Part shown: one piece after another, positions 53,809 to 62,416 of the stretch
Layout: the number at the start of each line of letters is the position of its first letter
Position numbering within the stretch: position 1 is the first letter of the stretch
From: Pedobacter xixiisoli
GTDB lineage: Bacteria > Bacteroidota > Bacteroidia > Sphingobacteriales > Sphingobacteriaceae
Length of the DNA: 64,000 bases
Assembly: GCF_900215335.1 (NCBI RefSeq)
Contig: NZ_OCMT01000001.1
Span: 124,001-188,000, forward strand
Direction of reading: 5' to 3'
The notes under the pieces: model-generated
What the model saw: the letters and a program-made list of their open reading frames with translations, nothing else
Databases searched by the model: none
Told to the model about the DNA's origin: nothing
Program-made: the position numbers and the translations under genes

Positions 53809-55731
53809 ATGAAAAAGTTAATGATCATTGCAAGTGCCATTTCGGTACTTGCAATACATACAGGCCGAGCACAGGAAGTTTTTTCGATAAACCCCAAAGC
53901 GGCAGTTCCTGGAACTACAGTCAAGGTGGCTTACAATCCTACGAAGACTGTTCTGGCGAAAGAGAAAAATGTAAATGCAGAAGTTTATCAATTCCGTAAT
54001 TATAAATGGAAAAAGGAAGAAGTTAAGCTGGTAAAAAAAGATAGTTTGTGGACCGTCGACTATCTGCTGCCTGCTGATGCAGCATTTGTAGCTTTCAAGT
54101 TTAAAAGCGGTAAGCTCACTGATATAGGTAACGCATACGGATGGATACTATCCGATAAAGACGGCAAGAACATTCCTGGTGGCTATGCTGGATGGGCTTT
54201 TTTAAGGAATGGCACGGTACCTGAGTTTTTTCCAGACTATACCGATAATAAAGCCATGATTGGCGATGAAGTGGTGGATTATTGGATGAAGCAACAAGTA
54301 AAACAATATCCTTCCACTAGAAGATACATTGTTTATCCATGGTTGAAGGTGTTGAATAACATGGGTTCAGAAGATGCTCAGGAGCAAGCGCAGAAAAGTA
54401 TCCAGTATTTAAAAAATCTACAGGATTTTACCGAAGCTGATTTGGTTAATATCAAAAGAATATATAGCGAAATATTGAATGATAAAGCAGCAGCTGATTC
54501 AATGTCGCGAGTAATTTCTTCGATAGATTCTGCTGCTATTAAAAAGGCAAATCCAGAAAAGTTAGCTGCATATAAGGCTTTATCAACTGAAAGAGATTAT
54601 AAAAAAGTACTTGCTCGAAATATTGAATTTCTGGAACGTTATCCTTCCGAGAAAGCTGATAGAGCTTTTGATAAACAAAATTGGATAGAATATTCGAGAA
54701 TTTATAGTTCCATAACCATTATTGCTTCTATTGAAAAAGATACGGTAACCTATAAAAAGTATGTGGCTAAAGCACCTTTTTCTACTTTATCTACCATCTT
54801 TTACAAATGTGTGGACGTGCCTTATGTTTCTCAAAAATCTATGAATGCTGAACAGGTGTATGTATATGCTCGTCCAGTAGTAGATCGTTTTTTTCAATTT
54901 AATGATGAAAAACCAGAAGGCTTTATGGATGTGTATTTTGGCTTTACGCCAGTTTACGCAGATATTTTAATGCGTTTAGGTAAATATGAAACCGCATTGA
55001 ACCTAGCCGTTTCCGCTCAACAAAAATACCAGTTTGAAAAAGCCACATTAAATGAGCTACAAGTGCTTTTACTAGAGAAATTAGGTAAAACCGAAGAGTT
55101 ACAAAAGGCATTGGAAAATAGTATGCGTAAAAATCAGATGAGTCCAATTATGTTGGAGATGCTGAAAAAGAACTATGTAGCTCGCACTAAATTGGATCAG
55201 GGCTACGACGCTTATTTGGCTACTTTAAAAGACGTAAAACTTGATGCTGCTTTAGAGGCTAAAGTAAAGAAATCGATGATTAAAAAGTCTGTTCCAGATT
55301 TTAAAGTGAAAAGCAATAGAGATGGTAGAATGGTATCACTAAGTGATTTAAAGGGAAAAGTGGTCGTGTTCGATTTTTGGGCATCTTGGTGTGCGCCTTG
55401 TAAAGCTGCATTTCCAGGAATGAATATGGCGGTAGAAAAGTACAAAAATGATAAAGATGTAGTTTTCTATTTCGTAGATACACAAGAAAAGATGAAGGAT
55501 TACGAAGCTTACGTAATCAAATATCTGAAAGATAATAAATACGATTTTAATGTGCTTTTTGATGCCGATGCTAAATTCTCAAAGAGTTATGGCGTGGGGG
55601 CTATCCCTCATAAAATGGTATTGGATAAAAATGGCATGCTACGCTTTTCTGAAGTGGGTTACATGGGTAGTCCATCAGAATTGGTAGATGAAATTAGCAT
55701 GATGGTTGAACTGGCACGTAAGGGAGATTAA
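53809..55731 (+). CDS. TlpA-like thioredoxin-fold protein with long N-terminal domain
   Basis: A 640-residue exported protein with a signal peptide (cleavage after GRA). An N-terminal beta domain (about 22-130, FSINPKAAVPGTTVKVAYN) is followed by a long helical region (about 150-490) and a C-terminal TlpA/AhpC-TSA thioredoxin domain (about 500-640) with redox pair Cys528-x-x-Cys531 in WASWCAPCKAAF and the cis-Pro loop GAIPHKM. Such proteins recur after SusC/SusD pairs in Sphingobacteria; a periplasmic thiol-disulfide role is likely. It shares one base (TAATG) with the downstream hydrolase gene. Confidence 0.9.
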   Translation: MKKLMIIASAISVLAIHTGRAQEVFSINPKAAVPGTTVKVAYNPTKTVLAKEKNVNAEVYQFRNYKWKKEEVKLVKKDSLWTVDYLLPADAAFVAFKFKSGKLTDIGNAYGWILSDKDGKNIPGGYAGWAFLRNGTVPEFFPDYTDNKAMIGDEVVDYWMKQQVKQYPSTRRYIVYPWLKVLNNMGSEDAQEQAQKSIQYLKNLQDFTEADLVNIKRIYSEILNDKAAADSMSRVISSIDSAAIKKANPEKLAAYKALSTERDYKKVLARNIEFLERYPSEKADRAFDKQNWIEYSRIYSSITIIASIEKDTVTYKKYVAKAPFSTLSTIFYKCVDVPYVSQKSMNAEQVYVYARPVVDRFFQFNDEKPEGFMDVYFGFTPVYADILMRLGKYETALNLAVSAQQKYQFEKATLNELQVLLLEKLGKTEELQKALENSMRKNQMSPIMLEMLKKNYVARTKLDQGYDAYLATLKDVKLDAALEAKVKKSMIKKSVPDFKVKSNRDGRMVSLSDLKGKVVVFDFWASWCAPCKAAFPGMNMAVEKYKNDKDVVFYFVDTQEKMKDYEAYVIKYLKDNKYDFNVLFDADAKFSKSYGVGAIPHKMVLDKNGMLRFSEVGYMGSPSELVDEISMMVELARKGD

Positions 55732-56807
55732 TGAAAAAGCTTTTATCTAGTGTATTTAGTCTAGTGCTTTTATCAGCATTTGCTTTTGCGCAACAAACTT
55801 TTAAGGTAGATAGCACTATCATCATCAAAAATGATAGTCTGCAAATAGGTGCATCATTGTATATGCCAGTTAAAAGCGGCAAAGTTACAGCAATGGTCAT
55901 GGTTTCTGGCACTAATCCTCAAGATCGAAATGGTATGATGGCAGGTTATCCATTCTTTAAACAGATTGCCACTTTTTTAGCAACCAAAGGTTACGCCGTT
56001 TTATTAATGGACGACAGGGGAGTTGGAAAATCTACAGGTAATTACCCATATGCAACCACCGAAGATTTTGCCAATGATGCCTTGGTTGCCATTAAATATT
56101 TAAGAACACAGTTTCAAATTAATCAGGACAAAATAGGTTTAATTGGTCATAGCGAAGGTGGCGCTGCAAGTGCCATCGCGGCAGCCAAGTCTAGCGATGT
56201 AAAGTTTATCATTAGTCTTGCTGGCTTGGCCACCAATGGTTTTGAATCGCTCATCCAGCAGAATGAAGATCTCGTCAATCATTCCCAACTTTCTCAAGCG
56301 GATAAAAACAGGTCTAACCAAATTAATAGGTTAATGTTTGAGACCGCATTAAAATATGCAGATTCTGTAAATATGAGAGCGAAGCTGGATGAAACCTATC
56401 TTGAATGGAAAAAAGTAGACGATTCATTATTTAAGCTTTCTGGCGTACAGTGGGATCATTTTCGGTTTCCAATCTATAGCTATGTAAACCATGCTGTTGG
56501 TAAATGGTATCGTTATTTCGTAAAGTACGATGCGCAAGTTGTAATGAAGCAAATCAAAGTTCCAGTTTTGGCCATCAACGGTGATAAGGATCTGATGGTA
56601 GCAGGTGTGCCAAATTTAGCCAACTGGAAAAATTACATAGCTGTTGGCGGAAATAAAAAGGTAACCACGAAGTTGATACCCAGTGTGAACCATTTATTGC
56701 AAAAATGTGAAAGCTGTAAGCCAGATGAATATGCGAAGATCAAGACCGGAGTAGATGGGGAAGTTTTAACTACCATGGCTAGCTGGCTAATCACCGTTAT
56801 TAAATAG
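55731..56807 (+). CDS. exported alpha/beta hydrolase
   Basis: A 358-residue alpha/beta hydrolase with a signal peptide (cleavage after SAFAFA). The nucleophile elbow GHSEGG has Ser141, the oxyanion region is VMVSGTNPQDRNGMM, and the acid/base ends are in NGDKDLMVAGVP and VNHLLQKCE (catalytic His in NHLLQ). It resembles the acyl-CoA thioesterase/peptidase-like group (YqiA/S9-type) that includes periplasmic esterases. Its ATG overlaps the TlpA-like stop by one base, so it is the last gene of the sigma/FecR/SusCD locus. A terminator follows at 56836. Confidence 0.9.
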   Translation: MKKLLSSVFSLVLLSAFAFAQQTFKVDSTIIIKNDSLQIGASLYMPVKSGKVTAMVMVSGTNPQDRNGMMAGYPFFKQIATFLATKGYAVLLMDDRGVGKSTGNYPYATTEDFANDALVAIKYLRTQFQINQDKIGLIGHSEGGAASAIAAAKSSDVKFIISLAGLATNGFESLIQQNEDLVNHSQLSQADKNRSNQINRLMFETALKYADSVNMRAKLDETYLEWKKVDDSLFKLSGVQWDHFRFPIYSYVNHAVGKWYRYFVKYDAQVVMKQIKVPVLAINGDKDLMVAGVPNLANWKNYIAVGGNKKVTTKLIPSVNHLLQKCESCKPDEYAKIKTGVDGEVLTTMASWLITVIK

Positions 56808-56835
56808 TTTAATTTTTAGGTAAAGTTAATGATAG

Positions 56836-56868
56836 AAGTGGGTACGACGGATGTCGCCCACTTTTTTT
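56836..56868 (+). terminator. intrinsic terminator after the hydrolase gene
   Basis: AAGTGGG pairs with CCCACTT, extended by GAC / GTC with a bulge, and is followed by TTTTTT. It probably closes the sigma-to-hydrolase operon. Confidence 0.82.
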
Positions 56869-56948
56869 AGTTATGTGGTAAAAATGCTGCAAAACTTTAG
56901 CGGCGCAGATTGTACCTTAGTATGCTAAACTTAATTAAATATCTAATT

Positions 56949-57401
56949 ATGTCGAATAATCAACTATTGGGAATGGATAATGTAGGGATTGTTGTGGAGT
57001 CTCTAGATGATGCAATTTCCTTCTTTTCTGAGATAGGATTAACGTTGCAAGGTAGGGGAATGGTAGCGGGGGCATGGGCTGGATGTGTAACAGGGCTAGG
57101 AGAACAAAGTGTAGAAATTGCCATGATGGTTACACCCGATGGGCATAGTAAGATTGAACTTTCAAAGTTTCTTAACCCTACACCAATATCCGACCATCGC
57201 ACATCCCCTGTAAATAGTCTTGGTTATTTAAGGGTGATGTTCACTGTTAAAGATATTGACGAATTGGTGGCTAGACTTTGTAAGCGAGGCGCTGAACTGG
57301 TAGGCGATATCGTTCAATACCAAGATTCTTATCGGTTATGCTATATCCGAGGTGTTGAAGGTATTTTGGTAGGGCTTGCAGAGGAATTGGATAGTAAATA
57401 A
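56949..57401 (+). CDS. VOC-superfamily (glyoxalase/dioxygenase-fold) protein
   Basis: A 150-residue protein of the vicinal-oxygen-chelate fold. Paired beta-alpha-beta modules are visible: DNVGIVVESLDDAISFFSE, IGLTLQGRG and later VMFTVKDIDELVARLCKRG, and RLCYIRGVEGILVGLAEEL. The metal ligand in the first half is missing (DNVGIVV where ligand His is usual), so it may bind rather than react. ATG 56949 is preferred to the upstream open frame start at 56910 because it gives a typical length. It could be a resistance-type or glyoxalase-like protein. Confidence 0.83.
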   Translation: MSNNQLLGMDNVGIVVESLDDAISFFSEIGLTLQGRGMVAGAWAGCVTGLGEQSVEIAMMVTPDGHSKIELSKFLNPTPISDHRTSPVNSLGYLRVMFTVKDIDELVARLCKRGAELVGDIVQYQDSYRLCYIRGVEGILVGLAEELDSK

Positions 57402-57448
57402 AAGTAGATTTCTTAACCTACATCAACGCAAACAAGATTTTGTAAACA

Positions 57449-57456
57449 TACATTTG
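57449..57456 (+). promoter_or_regulatory. probable -7 element for the FMN reductase gene
   Basis: TACATTTG matches TAnnTTTG, 70 bp before the start codon. No clear -33. Confidence 0.35.
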
Positions 57457-57525
57457 CATACACTTTCAAGTTAGCATATCGGATATCGGAAGCTTTTAGA
57501 AAGTTTCAAATAATAAAAATAAATA

Positions 57526-58059
57526 ATGAAAATATTAGCTTTTGGTGCATCATATAGCAGCACTTCAATTAACAAAACATTTGCCGAATATGCTACTGGA
57601 TTTTTTCCAGCTGCGGAAATAGAAATTCTAGATTTAAGATCTTTTCCACTGCCTTTGTTTACCACAGATTTAGAAAAAGAGATTGGCAAACCACAGGCGG
57701 CTATAGAATTTGTGGAAAAGCTAGCAACAGCCGACCTACTGATTATTTCCTTAGCTGAGCATAATGGGAGCTATACTACCGCTTTCAAAAACTTATTTGA
57801 TTGGGCTTCGCGTTTAAAGGTGAAAATGTTTGAAAACAAAAAAATGTTATTGCTTTCTGCTGCGCCAGGTCCAAGGGGAGGCATTTCAGCGTTGCAATCA
57901 GCAATTACACGTTTTCCAATTCACGGTGCAGAGGTATTGGGCAGTTTCAGTCTACCTAAGTTTGGAGATAATTTTGCATTTGGAGAGGGCATTACAGACG
58001 AAAGTTTAAAAGTAGAGTTTATGCAGGTAATAGATAATGCTAAACAGCTGTTAGCATAG
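57526..58059 (+). CDS. NADPH-dependent FMN reductase family protein
   Basis: A 177-residue flavodoxin-fold reductase of the NADPH-dependent FMN reductase family (as chromate or azo/quinone reductases). The FMN phosphate loop is GASYSSTSINKTFAEYA near residue 5, and the flavin-binding segment LAEHNGSYTTAFKNLFDW and LSAAPGPRGG are typical. It is a single cytosolic gene. The substrate could be quinones or other electrophiles, and the window also has an Old Yellow Enzyme operon for similar substrates, but no link is shown. Confidence 0.9.
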   Translation: MKILAFGASYSSTSINKTFAEYATGFFPAAEIEILDLRSFPLPLFTTDLEKEIGKPQAAIEFVEKLATADLLIISLAEHNGSYTTAFKNLFDWASRLKVKMFENKKMLLLSAAPGPRGGISALQSAITRFPIHGAEVLGSFSLPKFGDNFAFGEGITDESLKVEFMQVIDNAKQLLA

Positions 58060-58212
58060 TTGCTTTAAAGGGAGCTTGTTCCCTAATTGCAATTATCAAT
58101 AAAGCCTGTGTAAGCAGATTTTTTAGAGCTTATAGGTTTAAACGTATTGGTATAAAGCCACGTTTTCTTATTATTGTATTCAAATATAAATTTAAGATTG
58201 GGGTTAATACAA

Positions 58213-61200
58213 ATGCGGAAAAGTTGCATTCTGTTTTTCTTGTTATTGATAGGTAGTGTCGGCGCATTTTCCCAATTGTCGTTCGACCACCTTTCTGTAT
58301 CCAATGGTTTGTCACAAAGTACCGTTCTTTCCATTAACAAAGATGACCGAGGGTACATGTGGTTTGGTACTAGAGATGGTATCAATCGCTATGACGGCCG
58401 CACCATAAAAATCTACCGACACGACGATAAAAAAAGTACTTCCATTAGTGCTGACGATTATATTCATGTAATTACTAAGAGTAAAAATGGCAGCCTTTGG
58501 ATAGGGACACAAAATGGGCTCAACCTTTACCAGCCAGAACAAGATGGCTTTAAACAGTTTTATCATAATGATAAAGACGCATCAACTATTAGTAGTAATG
58601 CAGTAATAGCCATTTGCGAAGCTAGAGATGGGAAGGTTTGGTTTGGCACCAATAAAGGTTTAAGCATGCTAGCCAATGCGAGTTCGCATCGTTTCCGTAA
58701 TTTTTACATGAAAGACGGTCTAGCAGGAAATGAGATTTACAGTATTTTTGAGGACAGTAGAAAAAATATTTGGGTAGGCACCGCCACAGGCTTATCTTGC
58801 CTAAAACCTATTGGAAATGGTAATTATAAATTCACTAACTTTTTTAATAAACCAGCGGAAAATGGTTTAAGTGGCAATTCTATCAAATCCATTGTAGAAG
58901 ATAAGCAAGGTCGTATCTGGATTGGCACCGAACATGACGGAATCAGTATTTACAATCCTACGTTAAATACGTTTTCTCATCTCAAACAAATAGCAAAAGG
59001 ACTTAGCAATAACTTTATCCGAAAAATCATCATCAGTAAAGATGGGCGATTTTGGATTGCTACCATGAATGGCTTAAATATCTATGATCCAAAAACGAAC
59101 ACCTTCACTGTTTATAAGCACGACGCCGATAACCGTAAAAGTATTAGCGATAATTCCATTAAAGACATCTATGAAGATGAACAGGGCTCTATTTGGATTG
59201 GAACTAATTTTGGCGGTATCAATGTAGCTCACAAGAATACAGTTCCGTTTCAGGTTTACAAGCACAGTAAATACAGAAATAGCATTAGTAACAACATTAT
59301 TAGTGTAGTTGCAGGCTTAGATCAAACACATGTGCTAAGTGGTACAGAAGGTTCTGGACTCGATTTTATAGCTACGAAAACAGGCTTTGTCCGTAATTTT
59401 TCACATAGTGCTTCTAACCCATCCAGTATTGGGTCTAACAACGTAAAAGCTATTTTTAGAGATCATAAAAAGAATTTGTGGATTGGTTTATATGAAGGTG
59501 GTTTAGAGCTGTTTGACCTTCAAAGTGGTACCTTTAAACATTTCAAACCTAACCCAAACGATAGTACAAGTGTAAGTCACGGTTACGTTAGCAGCATTGC
59601 TCAAGATCAACAAGGTCGTTTGTGGGTTGGTACTTCCTCAAAAGGAATTAACCTCTATAATTACGATAAGCAAAATTTTACTAGGGTAAACACAACTTCA
59701 AAGGGACTAAAGATAAGTAATGACTATATCAGGACCATGCTGGGCGATTCGAAAGGAAATTTGTGGGTAGGAACAGCTGTTGGTTTAAGCATATTACGGA
59801 AAGGCAGCAAACAATTTGAGCAATTTCGTAAGCATACAGATGGTTTAATTTCAGATTATATCAACTGTATTGTGGAAGACCGCTTGGGAAATATTTGGGT
59901 TGGTTCGCATAGGGGAGGCTTCGCTAAATATAATGTGAAGACAAAGAAATTTTTAACCTATACGGCTAAAGATGGATTAACAAGCGACAACGTAATGGGG
60001 ATGGCCCAAGATGATGAGGGTAATCTTTGGATCAGTACAGATAGGGGCTTGTCTAAATTTGACACTCATCAGCGTAATTTCAAAAATTATTATGTGAGCG
60101 ATGGTTTGCCAACCAACGAGTTCAGTTATAATGCAGCTTATACCGCAGCTGATGGAACATTATATTTTGGAAGTTACAATGGCTTAGTGTCGTTTAAACC
60201 CAAGTCTATTTCTGTCAATAAAACTGCGCCAACCATTTTATTTACTGCTTTACGCTTATTCAATAAAGAAGTGTCTGTGGGTGGCCCCGACGAGCTTTTG
60301 GAAAAAGATATTTCTTTCGCTCCAGCCATCACTTTTAGTGCTAATCAAAATATTTTTACAGTAGATTTTGTTGCTTCAAATTATATTAAGCCCGAACGCA
60401 ACAAATATGCTTATAAACTAGAAGGATTTGAGGATAACTGGAATGAGGTTTCTATTCCGTCTGCAACTTATACCAATCTGCCTGCTGGAACTTATCATTT
60501 ATTAGTGAAAGGAAGTAATAATGATGGTTTTTGGGGAGAAACTCCAGCTAAGTTAGAGATAAAAATATTACCTCCGTTATGGAAAACTTGGTGGGCATAT
60601 ACTTTGTACGCCATCGTTATTGCACTGGCTTGGTACTATATCAATAAGTTTTTAAGGAGGCAAGAAAGGTTAGAAACTGAACTGTATTACGAACATCTCA
60701 ATTCGCAGCAGCAACAAGAGTTTCATCAGAATAAATTGGAGTTTTTTACACGGATTTCCCATGAAATTCGCACGCCATTAACCTTAATATCGGCACCGAT
60801 AGAGAAACTAATCCATTTAACTAAAGATAATAAGGCTATTCATGCGCCGCTAAATGGCATTAAAAATAATACCGACAGGTTACTTCGACTAATTAAGGAA
60901 CTCTTAGATTTTAGAAAAATAGAAACAGGAAATCTGGAATTAAAAGTTGTGGAGGTGGATTTGGTGGCATTTTGCGAATCTATTTTCGAGGTATTCAAAA
61001 ATCAGGAAACTAACGAGCATTTAAATTTTGAATTTGAATATCCCCAAGAGAAATTGAATGCTTTTATAGATCCAGCTCAAATGGAGAAGGTGCTATTTAA
61101 TCTGTTTTCCAATGCGTTGAAACATACGCCTGCAAATGGTACTATCAAATTAAGTATAGAAGAATATGCCAATGAAATTCAGATAAGGGTTTATGATACG

Positions 61201-62301
61201 GGAAAAGGTATTTCACCAGAGCATTTATCGCATATTTTTTCTAATTTTTACCAAATAAAGGGACAAGATGCTCAGCAAACTGGATGGGGGATAGGCTTGG
61301 CATTAGTGAAACATATTTTAGATCTCCATAAGGCGCAAATTACCGTTCAAAGTAAATTAGCTACCGATGGACAAAATGGTTATAGCGAGTTCTGTATTTT
61401 ACTATTAAAAGGAAATACACATTTTACAGCACAAGAGCTTACAGTTGATACAGAAAATGTAACACCTAGTCTAGTTTTTACTGATTTACCATTAACGAAA
61501 GAAAATGTGGATGAACCGGTATCGGACGAGCATCAACATGGTTTGCAGCATATTTTAGTCATTGAAGACAATGATGAACTGAGAGAGTTTATTATTCAGT
61601 CGCTACAACATCATTACAAAATAACTGGTTGTGTAAACGGTTTAGAAGGTTGGGAATATGCCATAGAAAACCTGCCTGATTTGATTATAAGTGATGTAAC
61701 CATGCCAATTATGGATGGAAACGAGCTTTGTAGACGGATTAAGGGCGAAGAAAAAACCAATCATATTCCTGTGGTAATGCTAACAGCAATGGCTTCTCAC
61801 CATCATCAGGTAGAAGGATTGGAAGCTGGCGCAGACGTTTATATCACTAAACCTTTTAGTATACAGGTGTTAGAATTAAACATTAGAAATCTGCTGCTTT
61901 CGAAAGAAGTTTTAAGAGCAAAATATCATAAACAGTTGTTGCTAACGCCAACTAAAGTAGAAGGTCAAACCCCAGAGGAGAAGTTTTTAGCAAAACTGAT
62001 GCACATTGTTGAAGATAAAATGGAAGATCCTGAATTCAATGTGTCGGCCTTGATTACCGAAATTGGCATGAGTCAAACGGTATTATACAAAAAAATCAAA
62101 GCAATTACTGATCTTTCCATAGCCGATTTTATTAAAACCGTTAGGTTAAAAAGGGCGGCGCAACTTTTAAAAGATGGACACACGACCATCGCCGAAGTAG
62201 CTTATGCCGTAGGTTTTAACGATAGGAAATATTTCAGTAAGGAATTTAAGAAACAGTTTGGTGTGGTGCCATCAGATTATGCAGATACATCAAAAGAGTA
62301 A
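58213..62301 (+). CDS. hybrid two-component system (sensor kinase-response regulator-AraC)
   Basis: A 1362-residue one-protein two-component regulator. In order: signal peptide (to AFSQ), two-component-regulator propeller repeats (about 25-680; repeats like IWIGTEHDGISIYNP), a YYY domain (KYAYKLEGFEDNWNEVSIP), a transmembrane segment (about 790-812), HisKA with His850 in RISHEIRTPLTLI, HATPase (GWGIGLALVKHI), a receiver with Asp1161 in DLIISDVTMPIMDG, and an AraC-type HTH at the C-terminus. ATG 58213 is chosen over the open-frame start at 58174 because it gives a clean signal peptide. It lies 115 bp upstream of the PL8 lyase and should sense the breakdown products of its polysaccharide. Confidence 0.95.
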   Translation: MRKSCILFFLLLIGSVGAFSQLSFDHLSVSNGLSQSTVLSINKDDRGYMWFGTRDGINRYDGRTIKIYRHDDKKSTSISADDYIHVITKSKNGSLWIGTQNGLNLYQPEQDGFKQFYHNDKDASTISSNAVIAICEARDGKVWFGTNKGLSMLANASSHRFRNFYMKDGLAGNEIYSIFEDSRKNIWVGTATGLSCLKPIGNGNYKFTNFFNKPAENGLSGNSIKSIVEDKQGRIWIGTEHDGISIYNPTLNTFSHLKQIAKGLSNNFIRKIIISKDGRFWIATMNGLNIYDPKTNTFTVYKHDADNRKSISDNSIKDIYEDEQGSIWIGTNFGGINVAHKNTVPFQVYKHSKYRNSISNNIISVVAGLDQTHVLSGTEGSGLDFIATKTGFVRNFSHSASNPSSIGSNNVKAIFRDHKKNLWIGLYEGGLELFDLQSGTFKHFKPNPNDSTSVSHGYVSSIAQDQQGRLWVGTSSKGINLYNYDKQNFTRVNTTSKGLKISNDYIRTMLGDSKGNLWVGTAVGLSILRKGSKQFEQFRKHTDGLISDYINCIVEDRLGNIWVGSHRGGFAKYNVKTKKFLTYTAKDGLTSDNVMGMAQDDEGNLWISTDRGLSKFDTHQRNFKNYYVSDGLPTNEFSYNAAYTAADGTLYFGSYNGLVSFKPKSISVNKTAPTILFTALRLFNKEVSVGGPDELLEKDISFAPAITFSANQNIFTVDFVASNYIKPERNKYAYKLEGFEDNWNEVSIPSATYTNLPAGTYHLLVKGSNNDGFWGETPAKLEIKILPPLWKTWWAYTLYAIVIALAWYYINKFLRRQERLETELYYEHLNSQQQQEFHQNKLEFFTRISHEIRTPLTLISAPIEKLIHLTKDNKAIHAPLNGIKNNTDRLLRLIKELLDFRKIETGNLELKVVEVDLVAFCESIFEVFKNQETNEHLNFEFEYPQEKLNAFIDPAQMEKVLFNLFSNALKHTPANGTIKLSIEEYANEIQIRVYDTGKGISPEHLSHIFSNFYQIKGQDAQQTGWGIGLALVKHILDLHKAQITVQSKLATDGQNGYSEFCILLLKGNTHFTAQELTVDTENVTPSLVFTDLPLTKENVDEPVSDEHQHGLQHILVIEDNDELREFIIQSLQHHYKITGCVNGLEGWEYAIENLPDLIISDVTMPIMDGNELCRRIKGEEKTNHIPVVMLTAMASHHHQVEGLEAGADVYITKPFSIQVLELNIRNLLLSKEVLRAKYHKQLLLTPTKVEGQTPEEKFLAKLMHIVEDKMEDPEFNVSALITEIGMSQTVLYKKIKAITDLSIADFIKTVRLKRAAQLLKDGHTTIAEVAYAVGFNDRKYFSKEFKKQFGVVPSDYADTSKE

Positions 62302-62416
62302 CAAATAACTAAAATTTACTCCTTTTTAGATTGATTTGCCCTCCTAAGTTCTAGAGGTTTTTTGGAATATTTGAAATTAGAAACGAACATCTTCCTCGGA
62401 GATTTATAAACCGTAC

